Source of the DNA: Pseudomonas salomonii | Lineage (GTDB): Bacteria; Pseudomonadota; Gammaproteobacteria; Pseudomonadales; Pseudomonadaceae | Reading direction: 5' to 3' | NCBI RefSeq assembly: GCF_900107155.1 | Contig: NZ_FNOX01000002.1 | Span: 558,001-622,000, forward strand | DNA length: 64,000 bases | In this document: positions 45,008 to 54,060 of the stretch, piece after piece | Layout: each line of letters begins with the position of its first letter | Position numbering within the stretch: the stretch's first letter is position 1 | The notes under the pieces: model-generated | Told to the model about the DNA's origin: nothing | Database searches by the model: none | What the model saw: only the letters and a program-made list of their open reading frames with translations | Made by a program: the position numbers and the translations under genes

Positions 45008-46444
45008 ATGAACACGTCTTACGACCCGCTTTATCTTTTTATCGGTGGTGAATGGATCAGTGCCGAGGGCCGCGCAACCGCCGCTGTCGTTAACCCCGCA
45101 ACCGCACTTGAGATAGGCCGCGTGCCACTCGCCACCGCAGGCGACCTTGATCACGCACTCGCAGTGGCTCAAGTGAGCTTTGAACAATGGCGCCAGACTG
45201 TCCCTGACCAGCGCGCAAAAATTCTCAAGCGCGCTGCCGATCTCATCCTCGAACGGGCGCCACACATTGCCGAACAAATGACGCTTGAAGAAGGCAAACC
45301 GCTTGGAGAAAGCCTGGATGAAGTAACGCGTGCAGCTGAATACTTCGAGTGGTTTGCCGAAAGCGCACGCCGTATCGATGGCCGTGTAGTCCCGGCCAAC
45401 CGCCCCGGTGTGCTGCAAATGGTCAAACGTCAAGCCATCGGCCCAGTGGCTGCGTTCACGCCCTGGAATTTCCCGGCCATTACCCCAGCTCGCAAACTCT
45501 CGGCGGCACTGGCCGCCGGTTGCAGTGTCATTCTCAAACCCGGGGAAGAAAGCCCCTCCACAGCGCTGGCCCTGGCGCGGGCACTCGACGATGCAGGGTT
45601 GCCCAAAGGCGTGTTGCAGGTGGTTTTCGGCGTACCGGATCAAGTGTCCAGCCACCTGATCGCGTCCCCCATCATCCGCAAGGTGACCTTTACGGGTTCG
45701 GTACCTATCGGTCGCCTGCTTTCAGCCCGCGCGGCCGAGGGCGTCAAACCCATCACCCTTGAATTGGGAGGCCATGGGCCGGTGTTGGTATTTGATGACG
45801 CAGACATCGAAAAAGCAGCCGTCGAAGGTGTTGCCAATCGGTTTCGCGGGACGGGCCAGGTCTGCATCTCGTCAACGCGGTTTCTTGTTCAGCGTGGCGC
45901 CTATCAACGATTTGTAGATCATTTTGTGAGGGCCACACTCGCGCTGAAAATAGGCGATGGCCGCACGCCTGGCACCCAGGTCGGGCCGCTCGCCAATCCA
46001 AGGCAGCTCGCCAAGATGCAAGAGCTGGTGGCTGATGCCGTCGCCAAAGGTGCAAGGGTGTTGGCCGGTGGTAAGCGCCTGGAATGCAGCGGCTACTTTT
46101 TTGAGCCGACGGTGTTGGCGGATGTGCCGATGAACGCCCGAGTCATGCATGAAGAACCCTTCGGGCCCATCGCCGTGCTGATGCCATTCGATCATTTGCC
46201 GGATGGCTTGAAGGAGGCTAATCGCCTGCCCTACGGGCTGTCAGCCTATGCATTCACTGCTAGCGCTCGAACGGCCATTGACGTTGCTGACGGGTTAGAG
46301 GCCGGGATGATCGGTATCAACCAATACCGCATCGTCGCCACCGAACTCCCCTTCGGCGGCGTGAAAGAAAGCGGCCATGGTTCGGAAGGTGGCATTGAAG
46401 GCATCGAACACTACCTCACCAATAAATTCATCAGCCAGGCTTAA
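45008..46444 (+). CDS. Aldehyde dehydrogenase (succinate-semialdehyde dehydrogenase-like)
   Basis: The ATG at 45008 gives MNTSYDPLYLFIGGEWI; 478 residues. Upstream in-frame starts would overlap the promoter region. Motifs: FTPWNFPAITPARK, LKPGEESPSTAL, FTGSVPIGRLL, general base Glu in LELGGHGPVLVF, catalytic Cys in GTGQVCISSTRF, and EEPFGPIAV. This is the GabD-like branch. Co-transcribed with a CMD-family protein and a quinone oxidoreductase, suggesting detoxification or catabolism of an aldehyde. Confidence 0.9.
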   Translation: MNTSYDPLYLFIGGEWISAEGRATAAVVNPATALEIGRVPLATAGDLDHALAVAQVSFEQWRQTVPDQRAKILKRAADLILERAPHIAEQMTLEEGKPLGESLDEVTRAAEYFEWFAESARRIDGRVVPANRPGVLQMVKRQAIGPVAAFTPWNFPAITPARKLSAALAAGCSVILKPGEESPSTALALARALDDAGLPKGVLQVVFGVPDQVSSHLIASPIIRKVTFTGSVPIGRLLSARAAEGVKPITLELGGHGPVLVFDDADIEKAAVEGVANRFRGTGQVCISSTRFLVQRGAYQRFVDHFVRATLALKIGDGRTPGTQVGPLANPRQLAKMQELVADAVAKGARVLAGGKRLECSGYFFEPTVLADVPMNARVMHEEPFGPIAVLMPFDHLPDGLKEANRLPYGLSAYAFTASARTAIDVADGLEAGMIGINQYRIVATELPFGGVKESGHGSEGGIEGIEHYLTNKFISQA

Positions 46445-46456
46445 GGAGGCATCATC

Positions 46457-46789
46457 ATGTCCACTCTCAATTTCAGCAGCCCTCGTGAAGCGGCTCGGGC
46501 GTTTACACCGAAGCTGTCGCAGTTCGTTGATTCGACGCTGTACCCGCAAATCTGGAGTGATCCAACATTGTCCCCACGCGACCGTAGCCTGATCACAGTG
46601 GCCGCGTTGATTGCCGATGGTCACTCTGAAGAGCTGCCTGCGCATCTGCGGCGGGCGGTCAGCAATGGGCTGACCCATGAAGAAATTGCCGCCGCGATCA
46701 CTCATCTGGCGTTCTACGTAGGCTTCCCAGGCGCCATCACCGCGTCTGCCATCGCCAATGCCACGTTTAGCGAACCGGAGAAAAACTGA
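46457..46789 (+). CDS. Carboxymuconolactone decarboxylase-family protein
   Basis: 110 residues. The helical core RDRSLITVAALIADGHSEEL and ITHLAFYVGFPGAITA fits the gamma-CMD type (without the C-x-x-C of AhpD peroxidase relatives). Members act as decarboxylases or are uncharacterised. It starts 12 bases after the dehydrogenase, with AAGGAGG upstream, and ends 2 bases before the next gene. Confidence 0.88.
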   Translation: MSTLNFSSPREAARAFTPKLSQFVDSTLYPQIWSDPTLSPRDRSLITVAALIADGHSEELPAHLRRAVSNGLTHEEIAAAITHLAFYVGFPGAITASAIANATFSEPEKN

Positions 46790-46791
46790 TC

Positions 46792-47793
46792 ATGAAAGCC
46801 ATCAATATTAGAGAATTCGGCGCGGCGGACGTACTCGAGCTAGCAGATGTTGCCGATCCCGAAGTGCGCCCGACTGACCTGCTGGTACGGGTTTATGCCG
46901 CGGGTGTGAACCGAGCAGATCTGACCCACCGAACCGGCGGCTACGGTCAGCCTAATTTTGGTGATTCACTGATCATGGGGTTGGAGATCGCCGGCGAGGT
47001 CATTGGCAAAGGTGATAGGGTCGAGGGTTTTGAGATTGGTGATCGAGTGATGGGCGTCGTCGGAGGTGGGGCCTATGCCGAGCTTGCACGCATCGACTAC
47101 CGCATGGCCATGCCTGTCCCCGCGCAGTTGGACTATGTGCATGCAGCGGCAATTCCCGAAGTCTTCGTCACCGCCCATGAAGCAATGATGCATCTGGCTC
47201 GGCTCAAGGCCGGCGACTCGGTATTAATCCATGCGGCCGCGGGAGGTGTGGGTTCTGCTGCCGTCCAGTTGGCATACGCCACCGGCGCCACGGTGTACGC
47301 GACCACCGACGCCAGCAAGCTGGCGCGTGTCGAGCATTTAGGCGCCGATATCGCCATTGACTACAAGACCCAGGATTTTGCCGAAGTCATCGCAGACAAA
47401 ACCAAGGGTACAGGTGTGGATATCGTCATCGATTTCGTTGGCGAGCCCTACTTTGCCCGCAATATCGCCTGCCTGACCAAGGGAGGCCGGCTTATTCAGG
47501 TCGGCATCCTGGGCGGAGGCGGTAAGGTGAACGTAGAGCTGGAGCATATCCTTTACCGTCACTTGCAGATCATCGGTACTGTCATGAAGTCCCGCACACA
47601 GCCAGAGAAGCACGGCATGATCAAGCGCTTCCGCGAGCATTGGCTTGATCGGTTTGAAGGCGCCGGAAGTCTGGAGCCGGTGGTTGACAGCACGTTCCCG
47701 CTTTCACGAGCTGCCGATGCCCATCGCCGAATGGAATCGTCCGAAAACGTTGGGAAAATCATTTTAACGATGCAGCCTGAGGATATTGTTTGA
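46792..47793 (+). CDS. Quinone oxidoreductase-like zinc-independent MDR enzyme
   Basis: 333 residues of the medium-chain dehydrogenase/reductase superfamily, QOR/TP53I3-like group. Catalytic-domain start MKAINIREFGAADVLEL, GVNRADLTHRTGGY, and the NADPH-binding motif HAAAGGVGSAAVQLAYATGA (about 144-163). It lacks the zinc-ligand cysteine cluster of alcohol dehydrogenases. Likely reduces quinones or enals. Last gene of the operon. Confidence 0.9.
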   Translation: MKAINIREFGAADVLELADVADPEVRPTDLLVRVYAAGVNRADLTHRTGGYGQPNFGDSLIMGLEIAGEVIGKGDRVEGFEIGDRVMGVVGGGAYAELARIDYRMAMPVPAQLDYVHAAAIPEVFVTAHEAMMHLARLKAGDSVLIHAAAGGVGSAAVQLAYATGATVYATTDASKLARVEHLGADIAIDYKTQDFAEVIADKTKGTGVDIVIDFVGEPYFARNIACLTKGGRLIQVGILGGGGKVNVELEHILYRHLQIIGTVMKSRTQPEKHGMIKRFREHWLDRFEGAGSLEPVVDSTFPLSRAADAHRRMESSENVGKIILTMQPEDIV

Positions 47794-47889
47794 GTTCGGC
47801 TGTAGATTGCCAATACACCGACAAGGTGCTCTTTGTGTGCACCTTGGCGTCCTGCGTGAGACGTCTTATTGTTCATTTGGCTAACCGGA

Positions 47890-49140
47890 TCAAAGATGCA
47901 ACGCGGGCTTGGACTGGCGGATGCCATGGGCGGAGGGGACGCGAACACGCAGCGCAATCAGCAACGCGGCCAGCAGCATCAGCACGGCCGCGGCGACGAA
48001 TACGCCTGCACTGCCACCGAGGCTGAATACCGCACCGCCTGCGGCGGCGCCCGTTGCGATGGCGGACTGCACCGAGGCCACCACCATGCCCCCGGCGCTT
48101 TCCGCCTGGTCAGGCACCGCGCTGGCGACCCAGTTCGACCACGCCACCGGCACGCCACCAAAGGCCAGGCCCCAGATCGCCAGCAGGACCGCCTGCCCCG
48201 GCACCGAGGCCGGCAACAGCACCAACGCCAGTGCGGCGACGCCGACCAGTGCGGGCATCAACACCAGTGTGGCCAGCGGGTGGCGCTCCAGCAGCCTCCC
48301 GGCCAACAGCGTGCCGACGAAGTTTGCGACACCGAACCCCAGCAGCATCAGTGACAGCCCTTGGGCGCCGATACCCGTAGTCCCCTCGAGGAAGGGCCGA
48401 ACATAGGTGAACATCGCGAAGTGCCCGCTGTGCACCAGCACACAACCGAACATGCCCATGGCGATGCCCGGGCGCAGCAACACCTCAAGTACCGTACGCA
48501 GGCGTGCCGGCCGGCGCGGCGCAAGGCGCGGCAGCGTGAACGCCTGGAAAGCCAGAGTCGCCATGCCTACCGCTGCCGCCGCAAAGAACGCGCTGCGCCA
48601 GCCATAGAGCCCACCCAAGTAGCTGCCCAGCGGTACCGCAACGACCGTGCCGATGGCGATGCCGCTGAAAATGATCGACAGCGCCCGGGGCAACAAGGCA
48701 CCCGGTACCAGGCGCATCGCTACCGCCGCCGCCATGCTCCAGAACCCGCCAAGGGCAATGCCCAGCAAGATGCGCATCAACAACAGCACCGCGAAGCTGG
48801 AGGAAACGGCGACCAACAGATTGGAGGCAACCATCAACGTGGAAAAACCCAGCAACACCCACCGTCGGTCGATGCCACGGGTCAGGCCTGGTACCAACAA
48901 GCCGGCGAACAGCGCCACCACGGCCGTCACAGTGACTGCCTGGCCAGCCAGCGCTTCGGACACGCCCAGGTCAGTCGCCATCAGCGTCAACAAACTGGCT
49001 GGAAGGTACTCAGCGGTCAGTAATCCGAACACCCCCATGGCCAGGGAAAATACTGCCATCCACGCGGGGGTTGCAGGTTCTAGGTCCGAGTCGACGCCGT
49101 ACGGGCTATCGGAAACGGTATTACACACACAGTCAGTCAT
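47890..49140 (-). CDS. MFS transporter, DHA1 family
   Basis: 416 residues, 12 helices. An N-terminal tail of about 28 residues precedes helix 1, which carries FGLLTAEYLPASLLTLMATD, typical of the SotB/AraJ/YdhP-like sugar or drug efflux branch. Motif LVPGLTRGIDRRWVLLG (about 93-109) replaces the usual motif A. Divergent from the AraC gene at 49243 with a 100-base promoter region, so the two form a regulator-transporter pair. Confidence 0.87.
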   Translation of the reverse strand: MTDCVCNTVSDSPYGVDSDLEPATPAWMAVFSLAMGVFGLLTAEYLPASLLTLMATDLGVSEALAGQAVTVTAVVALFAGLLVPGLTRGIDRRWVLLGFSTLMVASNLLVAVSSSFAVLLLMRILLGIALGGFWSMAAAVAMRLVPGALLPRALSIIFSGIAIGTVVAVPLGSYLGGLYGWRSAFFAAAAVGMATLAFQAFTLPRLAPRRPARLRTVLEVLLRPGIAMGMFGCVLVHSGHFAMFTYVRPFLEGTTGIGAQGLSLMLLGFGVANFVGTLLAGRLLERHPLATLVLMPALVGVAALALVLLPASVPGQAVLLAIWGLAFGGVPVAWSNWVASAVPDQAESAGGMVVASVQSAIATGAAAGGAVFSLGGSAGVFVAAAVLMLLAALLIALRVRVPSAHGIRQSKPALHL

Positions 49141-49242
49141 TGCACGGATCTCCCAATCTTCATTGCGAGCCGCAGTCTAGGCGCGGGAATCCGGATGATC
49201 TATGATCTGAAGTCTCTACTTTTTGACCAAAACACCTGAACG

Positions 49243-50211
49243 ATGCCTACAGATCAGTTTGCGCTTTCCTCAGATCTCATCAACGAGCTGTTACGCGGCA
49301 TGCGCCTGCGTGGGGTCGAATACCGGCGTATCCAAACGGGCCCGACCTTTGGTTTGGGCTTCGCAGAAAAACCCGGGCACGCCTGGTTCCATTTCATGGC
49401 CGTCGGCACTGCAGTGTTGAAAATGGAGGACGGCACCACTTACGCGCTGTCTGCCGGCAACGCCGTGTTTATTTCCCATGGCGCGGCCCATCAACTGTTT
49501 TCCCATACGGACGTGCCGGTTCAAGACATCGACCGTTTAGACGGCGCCCCTCTGGGCGACACCGTCAGCGCGGTGGATACCGGGACCGATGGCAGCCCCA
49601 CCCCAAGCACTATCGTGTTCAGTGGCTGCATGGAGTTTGAACTGGGCAGCATCCATGGGCTTGGTCGGCTGATGCCGGGCCTGATGCTGATTGATGCCGG
49701 TGGCCAGCGTTACCCCGGACTGGTGCCGATCCTGACCACCATGGAACGCGAGGTCAGCGCCGCCCGTGTCGGCTTCGCCGGTATCCTCGCGCGACTGGCC
49801 GACGTGGTGGCGGCCATGGTCGTTCGCGGCTGGGTGGAGTGCGCCTGCGGCAACGCCTCTGGGCTGGTCGCCGCCTTGCGCGATCCACGCCTGGCCGGTG
49901 CGCTGCTTGCGCTCCACCAACAACCGGGTCGCGAATGGACCGTTGCGCAGTTGGCCGAGCACTGTAATACCTCGCGCTCGGTGTTCGCCGAGCGCTTTCA
50001 AGTGACTATCGGCATGACCCCGCTGCGCTATGTCACCGAACTGCGAATGCGCCTTGCAAGCCAGTGGCTGACCCTCGAAAGGCTGCCGATTGAAGAGGTG
50101 GCGCAGCGCTTGGGCTATACCTCCCAGGCCGCCTTCAGTCGTGCATTCAAGCGCATTACGGGGCAGACACCGGGATTGAGTCGCAAGGTCAGGCAGCCCG
50201 CGCTGACTTGA
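49243..50211 (+). CDS. AraC-family regulator with a cupin sensor domain
   Basis: 322 residues. N-terminal cupin (about 15-180, VGTAVLKMEDGTTYALSAGN, then FISHGAAH) and a C-terminal HTH pair: WTVAQLAEHCNTSRSVFAER (about 228-247) and IEEVAQRLGYTSQAAFSRAF (about 281-300). This is the cupin_6 type common beside MFS exporters. Probably controls the divergent transporter. Confidence 0.88.
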   Translation: MPTDQFALSSDLINELLRGMRLRGVEYRRIQTGPTFGLGFAEKPGHAWFHFMAVGTAVLKMEDGTTYALSAGNAVFISHGAAHQLFSHTDVPVQDIDRLDGAPLGDTVSAVDTGTDGSPTPSTIVFSGCMEFELGSIHGLGRLMPGLMLIDAGGQRYPGLVPILTTMEREVSAARVGFAGILARLADVVAAMVVRGWVECACGNASGLVAALRDPRLAGALLALHQQPGREWTVAQLAEHCNTSRSVFAERFQVTIGMTPLRYVTELRMRLASQWLTLERLPIEEVAQRLGYTSQAAFSRAFKRITGQTPGLSRKVRQPALT

Positions 50212-50247
50212 ACCGAGCGTAAGCAGCCGATGACCCGTGGCGCCGGC

Positions 50248-51009
50248 TCATTTACCGCCCGTCACGTCGAGGAATGTACCGGTAACGAAGGATGCCTCCG
50301 CGCTCGCCAGCCATAGAATCGCGCGCGCCACCTCCTCGGGCTGACCACCGCGCCCCATGGGGATCGAATCCTTGACCCGGTCGACCCGCCCCGGCTCACC
50401 GCCACTGGCGTGCATGTCGGTATAGATATGCCCGGGGCGAATACAGTTGACACGTATGCCTTCGCGCGCCACCTCCTTTGCAAACCCAATGGTGAACGTC
50501 TCCAACGCGCCCTTTGACGCCGCATAGTCGACGTACTCATTGGGGCTGCCGAGGCGCGCCGAGGCCGAAGAGACATTGATCACCACACCGCCCGGGCCGT
50601 TGTGGCGGTAAGCCATGCGTTTCACCGCCTGTTGGGCACAGAGTATTGGCCCAATGGCATTGACCGCAAAGATGCGCTGCATCCGCTCCACGCCAAGGTC
50701 TTCCAGGCGAGACTGAGGCCCCAGCATCCCGGCGTTATTGACCAGCACGTCGATACGTCCGAACCTGCGGTCGATGGCCGCGAACAAATCGGCCACCTGT
50801 TGCGGGTCCGCACTGTCGGCCCGCATCGCCAACGCCCGGCGCCCCAACGCTTCTACATCCGCAGCCACGGCCAGCGCTGCGGATTCGTTGGCAACGTAGC
50901 TGATAGCCACGTCGTAACCCCTTTCAGCGGCCAACCGGGCGGTGGCGGCCCCCACTCCACGACTGCCACCCGTGATTAGAATCAGCGGTGCCTGCGAGAC
51001 ATTGACCAT
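50248..51009 (-). CDS. Short-chain dehydrogenase/reductase (FabG-like)
   Basis: The ATG at 51009 is preferred: AGGAG lies about 10 bases upstream and the protein starts MVNVSQAPLILITGGSRGVGA. 253 residues. NAD(P)-binding TGGSRGVGAA (about 12-21), NNAG (about 90), catalytic Ser in INVSSASA, and the Y-x-x-x-K pair in YVDYAASKGALE. Substrate unknown. It follows the EamA transporter gene on the same strand. Confidence 0.9.
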   Translation of the reverse strand: MVNVSQAPLILITGGSRGVGAATARLAAERGYDVAISYVANESAALAVAADVEALGRRALAMRADSADPQQVADLFAAIDRRFGRIDVLVNNAGMLGPQSRLEDLGVERMQRIFAVNAIGPILCAQQAVKRMAYRHNGPGGVVINVSSASARLGSPNEYVDYAASKGALETFTIGFAKEVAREGIRVNCIRPGHIYTDMHASGGEPGRVDRVKDSIPMGRGGQPEEVARAILWLASAEASFVTGTFLDVTGGK

Positions 51010-51038
51010 TGAACATAGCTCCTGAGCTGTTGGCTGTA

Positions 51039-51866
51039 TCAGCCGATGATGAGAGTACCGCCGGCGATCACTACGCACGCCAGTATCCGGCGTGCAGTGA
51101 GCGTCTCGCCGAGAAACGCATAGCCGATCAACGCCGCGAACAGCACGCTGGTTTCGCGCAGTGCCGATACCGCGCCCAGGGGCGCTTCGTTCATGGCGTA
51201 GATGATCATTCCATACGCGAGCAATGAGACCAGGCCGCCGACCAGCGCGGTCACTGTTCCGGGCCGGACGCAGAACAAGCTGCGGCTGTCGCGCAGGCCG
51301 ATGTAGACCACCGGCATCAGCACGCCCCACAGGGCGCACATCCATACCGTGTAGGCAAGCGGCGCACCGGAGAGCCTCGCACCGATGCCGTCGACCACGC
51401 TGTAGGCCGCGATAAAGCCGCCCGTTCCCAGCGCATAGGGCAAGCTGGGAACCGACAGACTGCGCCCTCTGAAGGCCAACGAAATAATCCCGCCCGACAC
51501 CAGCGCAATACCGACGAGCTCGCCAGGGGTGATGCTCTCTCCGGCGAACACGGCGGCACCGAAGGTGATCAGCACCGGCGACGATCCACGTGAGATCGGA
51601 TAGACCTGCCCCAGATCGCCGACCCGGTAACTGCGCACCAGAAACAGGTTGTAGCCCACATGCAGCAACCCCGAGACCACCGCGTAGCCCCAGCTTTCAA
51701 TCGCCGGGGGCGCCATGAATGTCGCAGCAACCACACTGGTAATGGCGATGGCGACGCACATCACCGTCATCGACCACAGCCGATCGGCGCCGCTACGCAG
51801 CAGCGCGTTCCAACTGGCATGCAGGAGCGCGGCGAACAGCACAAGGAACACGAGATGAATAGGCAT
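51039..51866 (-). CDS. EamA/DMT-superfamily transporter
   Basis: 275 residues with about ten short hydrophobic helices, arranged as two repeats of the drug/metabolite transporter fold. The first repeat has SRGSSPVLITFGAAVFAGES and the second ALRETSVLFAALIGYAFLGE, which are the equivalent positions of the two EamA halves. Ends 29 bases before the dehydrogenase gene. Substrate unknown. Confidence 0.87.
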   Translation of the reverse strand: MPIHLVFLVLFAALLHASWNALLRSGADRLWSMTVMCVAIAITSVVAATFMAPPAIESWGYAVVSGLLHVGYNLFLVRSYRVGDLGQVYPISRGSSPVLITFGAAVFAGESITPGELVGIALVSGGIISLAFRGRSLSVPSLPYALGTGGFIAAYSVVDGIGARLSGAPLAYTVWMCALWGVLMPVVYIGLRDSRSLFCVRPGTVTALVGGLVSLLAYGMIIYAMNEAPLGAVSALRETSVLFAALIGYAFLGETLTARRILACVVIAGGTLIIG

Positions 51867-51948
51867 GCGCCACTTTAGGCAATGCGGCGCCGGGGCTAAA
51901 GCGAAGTCTCCTCATTGGGCCATGAGCAAATACTCATAATTTGAGGGT

Positions 51949-52845
51949 CTATGCCTGTACTTTCAGCGCCTCGCTGACCAGCCATTGGCGAAAGCTGGCG
52001 ATGTGCGGCTGCGATTCGATGCCCTTGGTGCAGACGAAGTAGTAAGCCAGCGGCGATGGCAGCGGTATGTCGAACAGCCGCACCAAACGGCCATCGCTGA
52101 TTTCATTCTCGACATGCCCGCTGCGCACCAATGCAACGCCCTGGCCGAGCAAGGCGGCCTCGACCGTCATGTTGGTATCGCCAAACCTGACGCTCTCCTT
52201 GAGCGGCAAATAGGCCAGGCCGACGGTTTGAAACCACGCCTCCCACTTTGGCACCAACTCGGCGCCATCGCGCGTCAGCAGCGGGAAGTGCAACAAGTCT
52301 GCGGGGCTCTGCGGCGTCCCCACGCGTCGCAGCAGTTCGGGGCTGGCCACAGGAAATACCTGCTCCCCAAACAGGAACTCCGAATGCAGACCTGGGTAAT
52401 TGCCCTTGCCGAGCCTGATCGCAACATCCGCCTGGCCGTGCGAGAAATGGATAATTTTATCCGTGGTGTCCAGCGACACCAACAGCTCGGGGTGCTGACG
52501 AGCCAGGCGTGGCAAGCGTGGCAGCAACCATTTGAGCGCGAAGGAATAGGTGGTGCTGACGCTGAGTCGCACCCTGCCCTTTTGCTCGCGCAAGTCACCC
52601 AACGTCGCCTCCAGACTGATGAAAAACTCCCGCACGATGGGCGCCAGCGTAGCCCCCGCTGCCGTGAGGCGTAACGCCTTGCCACGCTCAAACAACGGCA
52701 CGCCCCAAAGCGCCTCCAGGTGCTTGAGCTGGTGACTGACCGCGCTTTGAGTCACATGCAACTCCTGTGCAGCGGCTGTAAATGTCGGGTGGCGGGTCGC
52801 AACTTCAAAAGCGCGCAAGGTCGCGGTGGGCGGCAGATCTCTCAT
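51949..52845 (-). CDS. LysR-family regulator, GcvA-like
   Basis: 298 residues opening MRDLPPTATLRAFEVATRHP, with the helix-turn-helix FTAAAQELHVTQSAVSHQLK (about 22-41), typical of the GcvA/AmpR branch. Effector domain about 90-290. It lies 82 bases upstream of the EamA gene on the same strand and could control that transporter-dehydrogenase pair. Confidence 0.9.
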   Translation of the reverse strand: MRDLPPTATLRAFEVATRHPTFTAAAQELHVTQSAVSHQLKHLEALWGVPLFERGKALRLTAAGATLAPIVREFFISLEATLGDLREQKGRVRLSVSTTYSFALKWLLPRLPRLARQHPELLVSLDTTDKIIHFSHGQADVAIRLGKGNYPGLHSEFLFGEQVFPVASPELLRRVGTPQSPADLLHFPLLTRDGAELVPKWEAWFQTVGLAYLPLKESVRFGDTNMTVEAALLGQGVALVRSGHVENEISDGRLVRLFDIPLPSPLAYYFVCTKGIESQPHIASFRQWLVSEALKVQA

Positions 52846-53036
52846 AGGGGCGGTATCCAGCGAGTTTTCGCAAAAGCACGTGTATGAACGTTAGCTCATG
52901 CAGCGGCGAAGTTCACTGTAAACGTCGCCTCGCTGGCGGGACAGTAGCTCAGTAGCGGTTGATAACCCACTAGCATCCAGGGTATTCGTTCGCTTGCCCT
53001 ACTCCGCCCCCAACCCTCACCATCGGGGGCTCGCTG

Positions 53037-53960
53037 CTAGGCGTTTGGGAGTTGACCATGCGTCCTGATATGCTGAACAAAACTCTCCTCTTGCTGCGGG
53101 CTATTTATGTGTAAAGCTGACAGCAGAGAAGACGGGATTCTAGAGTTCATATTTTGATGCATCACGTTCCTGTCCATGTTAGCGGGGTGAGATACTTGCG
53201 CCAGGCTATCGAAGTTTTTCTCGTTGCAACTGATAATCCAAGCACCGTCAATGTGCGCGTACGCTGAGTTATCGAAATAGCTTGTGGTGAGGATTGTGCT
53301 GTTTTCCTTGGTGATCTGAAAGTCGATATCCACGATTTTTGGTGAGATTTTTTTCTGCTCGTTAATATCTATGTAGATCGTCGCCTGCCGGGTGAAAAGA
53401 TTTTTTAAATAGGCATAGTCAATAAGTTCATTTCCCTGAATAAATCCAACATTAATACAGATGATATTTATATCGTCGGACTGGGTGGTTTTATTGTTGA
53501 GGTAAGCCTCATACTTTCCTGCTTTTTCTTTAAGCGCCGACGTTATTCTTGCATGCAAGCTGTCCATTTCGGGGGTGTAGGCGTCTACTGAGCTTCCTGG
53601 CGCGGGGTCTTCCGGTCGGCGAGGAAAGAAGTATTGGGCGTACTGAGTTTTTTTCTGTACCACCTGAACAGGTGTTATCACTTCAATATTTATTCTTTTA
53701 CTTTCAAAGCTAAACGTAATATCAGGACCTTTTTTCTCGCTGGAAATACCCTTGATACGCCGGGTGCAATATTTAAGAACAACCAGCTCCGACAGCCGCT
53801 GCATGGTCTTGTCCGCGTCACTCATTTGCGAGACAAAGTTTTCATCCAGCAGTTTATTTTCATGCATTTCATTATAAAGATTTGAATAGAATTCAATAAT
53901 ATTCTGGTCGCACGTGTAATACGCTTCAACAGCACGTGCAAAATGCGAAGCACCGGCCAT
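53037..53960 (-). CDS. Unknown protein with a possible PD-(D/E)XK nuclease-like core; third gene of the DUF262 operon
   Basis: 307 residues, noticeably richer in AT-type codons (Ile, Asn, Lys) than its neighbours. The order E58 (RLSELVVLKY), D80 (KKGPDITFSF) and E93 (RINIEVITPV) fits a PD-(D/E)XK core, although the usual Lys two residues after the last acid is replaced by Ile, so activity is uncertain. The rest looks alpha/beta, with IDYAYLKNLFTR and VDIDFQITKENS. No membrane segments. It lies 100 bases downstream of the DUF262-DUF1524 gene on the same strand. I cannot name the family. Confidence 0.6.
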   Translation of the reverse strand: MAGASHFARAVEAYYTCDQNIIEFYSNLYNEMHENKLLDENFVSQMSDADKTMQRLSELVVLKYCTRRIKGISSEKKGPDITFSFESKRINIEVITPVQVVQKKTQYAQYFFPRRPEDPAPGSSVDAYTPEMDSLHARITSALKEKAGKYEAYLNNKTTQSDDINIICINVGFIQGNELIDYAYLKNLFTRQATIYIDINEQKKISPKIVDIDFQITKENSTILTTSYFDNSAYAHIDGAWIISCNEKNFDSLAQVSHPANMDRNVMHQNMNSRIPSSLLSALHINSPQQEESFVQHIRTHGQLPNA

Positions 53961-54060
53961 ACTATGTTCCTTCCTTTGACTTGAAGTGGATCGTTACGAG
54001 CGTCACTGAATCTGTCGCGGCCCGTCTGGTTTTTATAGCCCGCCCCTGACAGGCAACTGC

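Noticed and set aside
52921..53036. Small RNA or terminator candidate after the DUF262 operon
   Set aside because: CCCCC/GGGGG can pair across a long loop but no T-run follows in the direction of the operon; too weak.
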